Assembly: GCF_016650635.1 (NCBI RefSeq) | Contig: NZ_JAEKFI010000003.1 | Span: 186,001-250,000, forward strand | DNA from: Pseudomonas sp. TH43 | GTDB taxonomy: Bacteria; Pseudomonadota; Gammaproteobacteria; Pseudomonadales; Pseudomonadaceae | Reading direction: 5' to 3' | Length of the DNA stretch: 64,000 bases | Shown: in pieces, positions 1 through 9,584 of the stretch | How the letters are laid out: each line of letters starts with the position of its first letter | How positions within the stretch are numbered: the stretch's first letter is position 1 | The notes under the pieces: model-generated | What the model was told of the DNA's origin: nothing | The model's database searches: none | Seen by the model: only the letters and a program-made list of their open reading frames with translations | Program-made: the position numbers and the translations under genes

Positions 1-345
1 TGGAATGATGTTACGGCCGTCGCTGATGCTGTGGCTCTGCCAACCGGTGGCGCCGACCACCAGATCGCCTTTATGAAACTTCGGATGACGTGAATCCTCG
101 ACACGGCTGACGGCACCGCCGGTCATCACTTCGCCAATTTCTACCGGCGCAGCGTAGGACGGCGCGTCGCTCATGCGCCCACGCATGTAGGGATCAAGCG
201 ACAGGTAGAGGGTTTTCAGCAGTACCTGACCGTCTTGCAGGTCCGGCAGGGCTTCGCGTTCGAGGCGGAAGTTTTCCGGGGTCGGCGCGCCAACCGGGCG
301 TGAGGCAAGGACGATGCGTTGGTTAAGGGTAAGAGGGTCGGACAT
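1..345 (-). CDS. NADP-dependent oxidoreductase, zinc-less MDR family (N-terminal part, cut by window edge)
   Basis: The first 115 residues of a protein whose remainder lies outside the window. It opens MSDPLTLNQRIVLASRPVG and continues with an LSLDPYMRGRM segment and a GEVMTGG segment. These are hallmarks of the medium-chain reductase subgroup that includes curcumin/prostaglandin reductases and YncB. Such enzymes reduce activated carbon-carbon double bonds with NADPH in the cytoplasm. The start is the ATG at 345, which directly precedes this conserved N-terminus. The physiological substrate cannot be deduced. It is separated from ybaB by a terminator and a REP pair, so it is probably transcribed on its own. 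Confidence 0.85.
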   Translation of the reverse strand, partial: MSDPLTLNQRIVLASRPVGAPTPENFRLEREALPDLQDGQVLLKTLYLSLDPYMRGRMSDAPSYAAPVEIGEVMTGGAVSRVEDSRHPKFHKGDLVVGATGWQSHSISDGRNIIP

Positions 346-447
346 GTCAGCGTCTCCTGTGAATGAAGAATTCAGCGGGTATAGGGAGCAGACCGTTGCG
401 GCATTTGGGCGTTCGATGTTTATTCAGTTATACCGAGGTGCATTCAT

Positions 448-517
448 TCGCGAGCAGGCTCGCTCCCACAGGGGAATGTATTGCAAATGTGGGAGCGAGC
501 CTGCTCGCGAAGGCGGC
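448..517. repeat. REP pair (REPIN-like inverted repeat)
   Basis: Two facing copies of the element GTGGGAGCGAGCCTGCTCGC, at 448-470 and 489-517, separated by about 18 nt. This is a typical extragenic palindrome of Pseudomonas genomes. It lies between the ybaB terminator and the oxidoreductase. Confidence 0.9.
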
Positions 518-548
518 CGCAAAGACACCGCACCTCCAAGAGCCAGAA

Positions 549-582
549 ACAAAAATGCCAGGCTCAATGCCTGGCATTTTGT
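549..582 (-). terminator. Rho-independent terminator downstream of ybaB
   Basis: Perfect 12-bp stem AAAATGCCAGGC (552-563) with its complement at 569-580 and a 5-nt loop. Read on the minus strand it ends in TTTTTG, so it stops dnaX-ybaB transcription. The symmetrical A/T flanks may let it work in both directions. Confidence 0.85.
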
Positions 583-609
583 GTAGCCCATCTGCCGCCG
601 AATGGCGAA

Positions 610-948
610 TCAGAATGGCAGTTTCATACCGGCTGGCAGGTTCATGCCGGCAGTCATGCCGCCCATTTTTTCCTGGCTGCTGGCTTCGATCTTGCGCACG
701 GCGTCGTTGACGGCGGCGGCGACCAGGTCTTCGATCACTTCACGGTCATCTTCGTCCAGCCCCGGCAGCAGGGTCGGGTCGATGCTGACGCGCTTGAGGT
801 CGTGACGACCGGTCATAACCACGGTGACCATATCGCCGCCGGCCTTACCGGTGACTTCGGCGTTGGCCAGTTCTTCCTGCATCTTGGCCATTTTTTCCTG
901 CATCTGCTGCGCCTGCTTCATCAGGCCGGCCATGCCACCTTTCATCAT
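610..948 (-). CDS. ybaB: YbaB/EbfC family nucleoid-associated protein
   Basis: 112 residues, the normal size for the family. The N-terminal [20 protein letters not shown] helix is rich in Met, Gln and Lys, and the protein ends in the Met/Gly/Pro-rich tail usual for this group. Family members are dimeric DNA-binding proteins of the nucleoid. I chose the ATG at 948 because the family begins MMKGG and the upstream in-frame extension has no counterpart. It follows dnaX with a 67-nt gap, the usual dnaX-ybaB arrangement. The recombination gene recR, which commonly follows ybaB, is not here (see findings). Confidence 0.95.
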   Translation of the reverse strand: MMKGGMAGLMKQAQQMQEKMAKMQEELANAEVTGKAGGDMVTVVMTGRHDLKRVSIDPTLLPGLDEDDREVIEDLVAAAVNDAVRKIEASSQEKMGGMTAGMNLPAGMKLPF

Positions 949-1015
949 GGGAATCACCTCAAAAGTACTTGGATCAAAACAGCGCCCGGCCATGGAAGCC
1001 GAGCGCCTTCAGTTA

Positions 1016-3130
1016 TTAGCCTTGGGTGACCAAGGCGTCGACAGGTTCAATAGTATCGTGTCGCACCACCGCGCCAAACTGCTGAACCATCTGCTGGATA
1101 AACGGATCGCCGTGAATCGACTCCTCCGCCTCTTGCTGACGGTTGGCACGGCGACGGGACGCGGCCTGGGCCGGGGTTTCCTGCTCAGGCTTGATCAGCT
1201 CGATGGTCAGGGTCAGCGTGCGCCCGTGGAACTGGTTCAATGCATCATTCAAACGACGCTGCTGCGTGGCGTTGAACAACGCGCTGTGCGCCGGATCGAG
1301 GTGCATCAGCCAATGGTCGCCATCAACCGCGATCAAGGTGCAATTGGCGGCGATGCTGCCGGTCATGCCGGAAATCGGCAATTTCGGGAACAGCTCCAGC
1401 CATTGCAACGCCAGACCTGTGGCCGGCGCCGCAGCGGGCTCTGGCTCGGGTTCCGGGGCCGGTTCGGCGGCGTGTTCGCTGGCCAGTTCATCAAGGTAGC
1501 TGTACGCCGAGTCGATGTCCGGCTCGATGTAATCCTCGTCCAGCGGCGGCTCGTCGTCCATGTCCATGCCCGACGTGGCGGCATCGACGTCGGCGACCGA
1601 CGGCTCGGGAATTGGCGCGGCGGTCCATTCCGGTGCATCCGGGACGACGCTGTCCGGGGTCGGCAGCGGCATCGGCGGCAACTCGGGTTGCTCGGCGGCG
1701 GTTTCCAGCATGGGCTCGACGGCTGGCTGCTGGGCAGGCTCGGCTTCGGGCTCAGGCTCAGGCTCAGACTCAGACTCAACCGGATCATTCCAGGGCAGGT
1801 CGACGACTTCTTCAGCGACGACAGGCGTTGGCTCAGGTTCTGGCTCGGCAACGGGAGCAACCGGCGCAGGCTCGGGAGCCGGTGCAGGTGCAGTCTCTGG
1901 TGCAGCCATTGGCGCAGGAGCCGGCGCAACTACCGCAGCGACTACCGCCGCAGGTTTCGGCACGGCAGCCACGGAGTTTGCGGAATCAACTGTGGCCTGG
2001 CTGATCCCCACTGGCTTTAGCGGTTGCCTCGGGGCGTCCGCCGTGTCTGCGGGCCGGAAGGCCAGCATCCGCAGCAGGACCATCTCGAAACCGCCACGCG
2101 GATCCGGTGCCAGCGGTAAATCGCGACGCCCGATCAGGCCCATCTGGTAATAGAACTGCACGTCTTCGGCCGGCAAGGCCTGCGCCAGCGCCAACACCCG
2201 ATCGCGGTCGCCCTGCCCATTGTCGACGCCTTCAGGCAGCGCCTGAGCGATGGCCACACGGTGCAGCACGTTGAGAATTTCCGAGAGCACGCCATTCCAG
2301 TCCGGACCTTGCTCGGCCAAGTGACGCACGCCTTCGAGCAATGCCTTGGCGTCGCCTTCGATCAACGCATGCAGGACGTCATAGACCTGTCCGTGATCGA
2401 GAGTGCCGAGCATCGCTCGCACATCGGTAGCGAGCACCTTGCCTTCGCCGAAAGCGATGGCCTGATCGGTCAGGCTCATGGCGTCCCGCATCGAACCGTC
2501 AGCAGCGCGACCGAGCAGCCACAGTGCATCGTCTTCGAACGGCACGTTTTCGGCAGTGAGAACGTGGGTCAGATGCTCGACCACGCGTTCCGGCGTCATG
2601 TTCTTCAGCGAGAACTGCAGGCAACGCGACAAAATCGTTGCCGGAAGTTTCTGCGGGTCAGTGGTCGCCAGAATGAACTTGACGTAGGGCGGCGGCTCTT
2701 CGAGGGTTTTCAGCAGCGCATTGAAGGAATGGCTGGAAAGCATGTGCACTTCGTCGATCAGGTAGACCTTGAAGCGCCCACGGCTTGGCGCGTACTGCAC
2801 GTTGTCGAGCAGCTCGCGGGTGTCTTCGACCTTGGTGCGGCTCGCGGCGTCGATCTCGATCAGGTCGACAAAGCGGCCCTCATCGATTTCACGGCACACC
2901 GAACACTCGCCGCACGGGCTGGAAGTGATACCTGTCTCACAGTTCAGGCATTTGGCAATGATCCGCGCAATCGTGGTTTTACCCACCCCGCGCGTACCGG
3001 TGAACAGGTACGCGTGGTGCAGCCGCTGGCTGTCCAAGGCATTGATCAGAGCCTTGAGCACATGGGTCTGGCCGACCATTTCGCGGAACGAGCGCGGACG
3101 CCATTTACGTGCAAGAACCTGATAACTCAT
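1016..3130 (-). CDS. dnaX: DNA polymerase III subunits tau/gamma
   Basis: 704 residues; the AAA+ clamp-loader motor of the replisome. Walker A GTRGVGKT is at residues 45-52, and zinc ligands C64, C73, C76 and C79 have E. coli spacing. Next come a DEVHMLS Walker B and an LSRCLQF sensor segment. Residues about 370-560 form a low-complexity linker rich in Ala, Pro and Glu. The C-terminal domain that contacts the polymerase alpha subunit and DnaB follows, so the full tau form is encoded. The start is the ATG at 3130 (MSYQVLARKWRP); five upstream in-frame residues are not family-like. I found no A-AAA-AAG type slippery heptamer in the gene, so gamma by E. coli-style frameshifting is not supported. 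Confidence 0.97.
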   Translation of the reverse strand: MSYQVLARKWRPRSFREMVGQTHVLKALINALDSQRLHHAYLFTGTRGVGKTTIARIIAKCLNCETGITSSPCGECSVCREIDEGRFVDLIEIDAASRTKVEDTRELLDNVQYAPSRGRFKVYLIDEVHMLSSHSFNALLKTLEEPPPYVKFILATTDPQKLPATILSRCLQFSLKNMTPERVVEHLTHVLTAENVPFEDDALWLLGRAADGSMRDAMSLTDQAIAFGEGKVLATDVRAMLGTLDHGQVYDVLHALIEGDAKALLEGVRHLAEQGPDWNGVLSEILNVLHRVAIAQALPEGVDNGQGDRDRVLALAQALPAEDVQFYYQMGLIGRRDLPLAPDPRGGFEMVLLRMLAFRPADTADAPRQPLKPVGISQATVDSANSVAAVPKPAAVVAAVVAPAPAPMAAPETAPAPAPEPAPVAPVAEPEPEPTPVVAEEVVDLPWNDPVESESEPEPEPEAEPAQQPAVEPMLETAAEQPELPPMPLPTPDSVVPDAPEWTAAPIPEPSVADVDAATSGMDMDDEPPLDEDYIEPDIDSAYSYLDELASEHAAEPAPEPEPEPAAAPATGLALQWLELFPKLPISGMTGSIAANCTLIAVDGDHWLMHLDPAHSALFNATQQRRLNDALNQFHGRTLTLTIELIKPEQETPAQAASRRRANRQQEAEESIHGDPFIQQMVQQFGAVVRHDTIEPVDALVTQG

Positions 3131-3275
3131 CGAAAACCGTCGCAACGAAGGAAGCTGAAGCGGCTAATGCTAGCGGAGCAAGGGCAAAATTGCATCCGGT
3201 GTCCTTCTCTAATATGACTAAGCTGCATCAGCAGAGGCTTTTATCGGCTCGGGACGGGGAAATACCGGAGCGTTT

Positions 3276-4025
3276 ATGCGTTGGGCCGTGGGGGCACTGC
3301 TGGGAATCAGCCTGAGCGTAACGGCAGCGGAAACCCCGTTGCGCTTCGCCATGCCCGACAGCTGGGCGATGCCGATGGTGCAATTCGAACGCGGCCGACC
3401 GACGCAGGGCATTCTCTACGACATGATGCTCAGCCTGGCGACTCAGGTCGCAATGCCCGCCGAATTCCACGTCCTGCCGCGCGCCCGGGTGCAGAGCGCG
3501 ATGGAACACGGCGAAATTGATGTGCGCTGCTATGCCGCACAGTCGTGGCTGCCGAATCAGTCGGGGGATTACATCTGGAGTCTGCCGCTGTTTTTTCAGC
3601 GGGATTTGTTGATCAGCCGCAAGGATCAGCCAGTCAGTGCCGATCCCGCGCACCTGCCCCGCCAATCCATCGGCACTGTCCTCGGCTACACCTACCCCAC
3701 GCTGCAACCACTGTTCGATGCTGATCGCCTGCAACGTGAAGATGCGCGCAATCAGGAACAGGTGCTGGAGAAGCTGCTGGCCGGGCGTTATCGCTATGCG
3801 GTGAGCAATCAGTGGACGCTGGACTGGTTTAACCAGCGCTTGATGCCCGCGCAACAACTGCAAGGGGTGGCAGTGCTGCAAGAACAGAAGGTCGGTTGCT
3901 ATGTGAGGAATGACCCGAAAGTGCCAGTGCAGCGGATCTTGCGCACGTTGCTGCGGATGAAAATGTCGGGGGAGATTGATGAGATTATCCGGCTCTACAC
4001 CGGCCAATCCGACAACACCCCATAA
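3276..4025 (+). CDS. Periplasmic substrate-binding protein, SBP family 3-like
   Basis: 249 residues with an N-terminal signal peptide (MRWAVGALLGISLSVTAAE; cleavage probably after TAA). The body resembles bacterial extracellular solute-binding family 3: an early LRFAMPDSW strand, the GILYDMML segment and a DVRCYAAQSWLP region. Such proteins usually deliver amino acids or similar small solutes to an ABC permease, but no permease or ATPase gene is adjacent, so it is an orphan receptor here. The start ATG has a CGGAG ribosome site seven bases upstream. It is divergent from dnaX. Substrate unknown; a few relatives are sensor-like instead of transport-linked. Confidence 0.75.
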   Translation: MRWAVGALLGISLSVTAAETPLRFAMPDSWAMPMVQFERGRPTQGILYDMMLSLATQVAMPAEFHVLPRARVQSAMEHGEIDVRCYAAQSWLPNQSGDYIWSLPLFFQRDLLISRKDQPVSADPAHLPRQSIGTVLGYTYPTLQPLFDADRLQREDARNQEQVLEKLLAGRYRYAVSNQWTLDWFNQRLMPAQQLQGVAVLQEQKVGCYVRNDPKVPVQRILRTLLRMKMSGEIDEIIRLYTGQSDNTP

Positions 4026-4029
4026 CCCC

Positions 4030-4120
4030 TGTAGGAGCAAGGCTTGCCCGCGAAGGCGGTGTGTCAGGTTCAATCCATGTGGCTGACACACTGCCTTCGC
4101 GGGCAAGCCTTGCTCCTACG
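4030..4120. repeat. REP pair (inverted)
   Basis: Inverted copies of GTAGGAGCAAGGCTTGCCCG with a short spacer that is itself partly palindromic (GTGTCAG and CTGACAC). It lies directly after the solute-binding protein gene. Confidence 0.9.
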
Positions 4121-4170
4121 GAATTTTTGTCAGGAGGAGCGTTTGTATTGATCTGGTAAATCACAGGCAC

Positions 4171-4204
4171 AAAAAAACCGCAGTGGGCGAAACCCATGCA
4201 GTTC
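4171..4204 (-). terminator. Terminator of the 4.5S RNA gene
   Basis: On the minus strand, AACTGCATGGG pairs with CCCACTGCGGTT through an 11-bp stem with one bulged C, followed by seven T residues. It starts about 28 nt after the mature 3' end of the SRP RNA and belongs to that transcript. Confidence 0.8.
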
Positions 4205-4231
4205 TGGTTGGAGCGTTCGATTGTTCGTTAA

Positions 4232-4344
4232 GGTGGTAACCCCACCAGCCACACCCCGGCACACAATGTTCCCGCTGTGGCTGCTGCCTTCCGGCTCTGA
4301 CCAGGTTCACGGGTAATCGTTGCGGGGGGACCGATGGGGTCACC
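4232..4344 (-). ncRNA. ffs: 4.5S signal recognition particle RNA
   Basis: About 113 nt, matching the 114-nt E. coli molecule. The universally conserved SRP domain IV is visible on the minus strand: GGTCAGAGCCGGAAGGCAGC, with the GGAA tetraloop and the asymmetric AGCAGCC loop, plus the downstream GTGTGCCGGGGTGTGGCTGG. The ends pair with each other (GGTGACCCC with GGGGTTACCACC). It binds Ffh and targets nascent membrane proteins to FtsY. A promoter and a terminator fit the ends, leaving a 5' leader of about 25 nt for RNase P to remove. Ends are accurate to a few bases. Confidence 0.95.
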
Positions 4345-4376
4345 ATAACGACGCTTGCCTGTCGGCGAGCCGCGCC

Positions 4377-4404
4377 ATTGTACCTATCTGAGACGAAGTT
4401 ACAA
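4377..4404 (-). promoter_or_regulatory. Sigma-70 promoter of ffs
   Basis: On the minus strand, TTGTAA, 16 nt, TACAAT. Predicted transcription start is near 4370, about 25 nt before the mature RNA end, as expected for a precursor trimmed by RNase P. Confidence 0.7.
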
Positions 4405-4445
4405 CCGTTGGTTGCAGATTAAAAATATGAAGCGCTTCAAGGACA

Positions 4446-4520
4446 TAAAGATCGCAGCCTGCGGCAGCTCCTACATGGATCCGCACTCTCCTGCAGGAGC
4501 GCCGCAGGCTGCGATCTATT
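4446..4520. repeat. Extragenic palindrome, second REP family
   Basis: Inverted copies of AGATCGCAGCCTGCGGC around a short spacer, ending five bases from the peptidase stop codon. The same element occurs once more, at the 3' end of cobA. Confidence 0.85.
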
Positions 4521-4524
4521 GCCG

Positions 4525-5688
4525 TTACAGGGCCAATACCTCGTCCGCTTTGCCACCCGCTTGCTGGATCACCAGATGAATGAAGTGCAGCTTGGCAATC
4601 GCAGCCGCCGGTAGCACGAACGGGTAGAAATCCGGTTGGCCCATGCTGCGCGACAATTCGTTGAGCATCCCCGCCAGTTCGATCCACGCGTTGACGAACG
4701 CCAGGAACGCCTCGCCGCCGGGATGCTCCGGGTCGTACAGCGTGCTGGGCGGAAACGGCTGATAGTCGAAATCCATTTCCCGTGCGCTCATGCCGAAGCC
4801 CAGCGCCGTGTCTACCGCGTCCATCATGTGCAGGTAATGCGCCCAGGTTTCCGCCCAGTCTTCCCACGGGTGCATGGTTGCGTAGGCGCTGACGTAGTGC
4901 TGCGGCCAGTCGAGTGGTGCGCCTTGCTGGTAATGACGATCCAGCGCCTCGGCGTAACTCGCGCGTTCGTCGCCAAACAGGTTGCGGAAAGCGTCGAGCC
5001 ATGGACCGTTGGCAATCAGGCGATCCCAGTAATAGTGACCGACCTCATGGCGGAAATGCCCAAGCAGCGTGCGATACGGCTCGTGCATCTGCGCCCTCAC
5101 CTGCTCGCGGTGGGCGTCGTCGGCTTCCTTGATATCGAGGGTGATCAGGCCGTTGGCATGACCGGTCATCGGCGCGTTGCCTTCGAGGTCGACGCCGATG
5201 AAATCGAAGGCCAGGCCGGTGTCTTCATCCACGGTTTTCGGGATGACCTTCAAGCCGAGGGTGATCAGTTGCGCGACGAGACGCCGCTTGGCGATTTCGA
5301 CTTTGCGCCAGCGCTCGGGATTGTCCGGGTCGGACAGGTCGGGGATGGTGCGGTTGAGGCTGCAGGCGACGCATAAAGCGTCGTCGACGTTGGCCGGCAA
5401 CAGCCAATTGCACGCAGCGGGTGTGTCGAGGTTGGCGCAGCGGCGATAGAGACCCGCGCCAGGATCGGCATCCAGCGTCCACGTGCCGTTCTCCGCAGCG
5501 GGCGACAATGAGGTGATGCGACTTTCTTCCGGTTGGTAGCCGAGCAAGGCGTTGCAAGCGAGGCACTGGCTGTTGCGAAAGAACAACGACTGGCCGCAAC
5601 GGCACGGCCAGACTTTGCTGTTACGCGAGGATTCGCCCATGAACGGCGCGATGATGCGGGAACTGAGCTGCTCGAAAAAGCGGTGCAT
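4525..5688 (-). CDS. Putative zinc-ribbon metallopeptidase
   Basis: 387 residues. The N-terminus carries a zinc ribbon made of two Cys pairs (PCRCGQ and CLAC) within residues 28-45, and two further Cys (CVAC) lie about 60 residues later. A zincin motif HEVGH is at residues 214-218, with a downstream Glu-rich ASYAEALDRHY segment, and EDWAETWAHYLH may supply the third ligand. This matches the widespread proteobacterial family annotated as putative zinc-binding peptidase with an N-terminal zinc ribbon. It has no signal peptide or membrane helix, so it is cytoplasmic. The start ATG follows GGGAGAGA. Substrate and role are unknown. Confidence 0.8.
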   Translation of the reverse strand: MHRFFEQLSSRIIAPFMGESSRNSKVWPCRCGQSLFFRNSQCLACNALLGYQPEESRITSLSPAAENGTWTLDADPGAGLYRRCANLDTPAACNWLLPANVDDALCVACSLNRTIPDLSDPDNPERWRKVEIAKRRLVAQLITLGLKVIPKTVDEDTGLAFDFIGVDLEGNAPMTGHANGLITLDIKEADDAHREQVRAQMHEPYRTLLGHFRHEVGHYYWDRLIANGPWLDAFRNLFGDERASYAEALDRHYQQGAPLDWPQHYVSAYATMHPWEDWAETWAHYLHMMDAVDTALGFGMSAREMDFDYQPFPPSTLYDPEHPGGEAFLAFVNAWIELAGMLNELSRSMGQPDFYPFVLPAAAIAKLHFIHLVIQQAGGKADEVLAL

Positions 5689-5779
5689 GGCGATCTCTCC
5701 CTGGGGCTTGCCAAGACTAGATCATTCCCATGACAACATCGTTCCCACCCATAACAGCGCAAACAGGTGATAACACCAT

Positions 5780-5912
5780 TGTGGCGAGGGGATTTATCCC
5801 CGTTGGGTTGCGAAGCGACCCCAAATCCATACAACGCGGTAAATCAGGTGTACCGAGCCGTATGGTTTTGCGACGACTGCGTCGCCGAACGCGGATAAAT
5901 CCCGTCGCCACA
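5780..5912. repeat. Extragenic palindrome of the GTGGCGAGGGGATTTATCCC family
   Basis: A long inverted repeat whose outer arms are GTGGCGAGGGGATTTATCCC and its degenerate complement, with inner GAAGCGACC / CGTCGCCGAAC arms. A second member lies at 30769-30898. It fills the gap between ligA and the peptidase gene. Confidence 0.85.
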
Positions 5913-5922
5913 GGGGTTCGCG

Positions 5923-8321
<2,399 letters not shown>

Positions 8322-8336
8322 AATCTTTCAAATCAT

Positions 8337-8403
8337 TGTAGGAGCAAAGCTTGCTCGCGATGGCGTTCTTGAGATCGCTTCGCGAGCAAGCTCTGCTCCT
8401 ACG
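8337..8403. repeat. REP pair (inverted)
   Basis: Facing copies of TGTAGGAGCAAAGCTTGCTC and its complement, ending four bases before the zipA stop codon. Confidence 0.9.
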
Positions 8404-8407
8404 AGTT

Positions 8408-9271
8408 TCAGCGCTTCTGGGTCAGGGCGCGACGTTCGAACTCGACGATGCGCTGACGGTAGTGTTCGATGGTCTGCGCGGTCAACACGCTGCGCTGGTC
8501 ATCTTTCAGCTCACCGTTCAGTTCCTGCGACAGCTTGCGGGCTGCAGCCACCATCACGTCGAAGGCTTGCTTCGGGTGACGCGGGCCTGGCAGGCCGAGG
8601 AAGAAGCTCACCGCAGGCGTGCTGAAATGGTCGATGTCGTCCAGATCAAAGATGCCCGGCTTGACCGCATTGGCCATGGAGAACAGCACTTCACCGTTGC
8701 CGGCCATGCTTTCGTGACGGTGGAAGATATCCATCTCGCCGAAACGCAGACCGCTTTCCAGAATGTTCTGCAACAGTGCCGGGCCTTTGAAGCCGGCAGC
8801 GTCGCGGCAGATCACGCTGATCACCAAAACTTCTTCAGCTTGCGGCTGATCCTTGTCGACAACCGCCGGCGAAGGCTTGCTGTCTTCAACGAAATCGTCA
8901 TCGCGGCTGCTGAAGCTCGGGCCGTCATCCAGATCGAGGTTAAGGTTCAGGTCACCCTGAGCCGGACCATTGCTGCCACGTTTGCCACGTTTCGAACCGG
9001 ATTCGCGAGGCTCGCGTGCTTCGCGGGCCGGCATGCTCACCGACGGCAGATCGTGTTCGTCCAGCTGCGGTTCTTTATGGTTGTCCAGGACGCGGGCCGG
9101 GCCCAACAGCTCGGCGCTGGTGTCCTCGTCCGGCAGGTTGGACAGACTTCGGTCAAGACGGAATTTCAGTTTTCCCTTGCCGCCGCGCATACGGCGCCAG
9201 CCATCGAAAAGAATACCGGCTATCACAATGATGCCGATGACGATCAGCCACTCGCGCAGACCGATTTCCAT
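8408..9271 (-). CDS. zipA: Cell division protein ZipA
   Basis: 287 residues. An N-terminal membrane anchor ([20 protein letters not shown]) is followed by a charged, disordered linker up to about residue 145. The C-terminal FtsZ-binding domain ([18 protein letters not shown] onwards to FERRALTQ) follows. The protein tethers FtsZ polymers to the inner membrane early in septation. The linker is less Pro/Gln-rich than in enterics, as is usual for Pseudomonas. It is followed by ligA, as in P. aeruginosa. The start is set by the anchor sequence. Confidence 0.95.
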   Translation of the reverse strand: MEIGLREWLIVIGIIVIAGILFDGWRRMRGGKGKLKFRLDRSLSNLPDEDTSAELLGPARVLDNHKEPQLDEHDLPSVSMPAREAREPRESGSKRGKRGSNGPAQGDLNLNLDLDDGPSFSSRDDDFVEDSKPSPAVVDKDQPQAEEVLVISVICRDAAGFKGPALLQNILESGLRFGEMDIFHRHESMAGNGEVLFSMANAVKPGIFDLDDIDHFSTPAVSFFLGLPGPRHPKQAFDVMVAAARKLSQELNGELKDDQRSVLTAQTIEHYRQRIVEFERRALTQKR

Positions 9272-9511
9272 GTAATCCCGTGCCTCTATAAAAAATGCTG
9301 AAAAATAAGGGGTTTACACTGTGCAAACCGCTTTAAAACGTGGCGCCAACTCTATGTTCTGACAGGCGTTTTGCCCACGTATACGAAAAATTGACATTAA
9401 ACTAGCACGACCAAAGACAACTTTACACCGTCTGTCGAAATCGCTGCGCAAATTGTGTCGATTTGCCACTTTCATTCAAATAGTCAGCCTGTTGTCATCT
9501 TTGCGCAGCTC
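9272..9511. other. zipA upstream region
   Basis: AT-richer intergenic DNA of about 240 bases upstream of zipA. It should hold the zipA promoter. I could not identify a convincing -35/-10 pair, and I see no other gene in it. Confidence 0.4.
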
Positions 9512-9584
9512 AGCTGCAAGTCTCGAGCTATAAGCCACAAGCTCTTCTCTTGCAGCTCGCAGCTTATCGCTCGAAGCTGCGCCG
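9512..9584. repeat. Imperfect inverted repeat at the 3' end of smc
   Basis: Degenerate palindromic array of AGCTGCAAG / CTTGCAGCT and AGCTTATCGCTCGAAGCT units, abutting the smc stop codon. It resembles the AGCTT-rich extragenic repeats of Pseudomonas and may protect or terminate the smc message. Confidence 0.6.
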
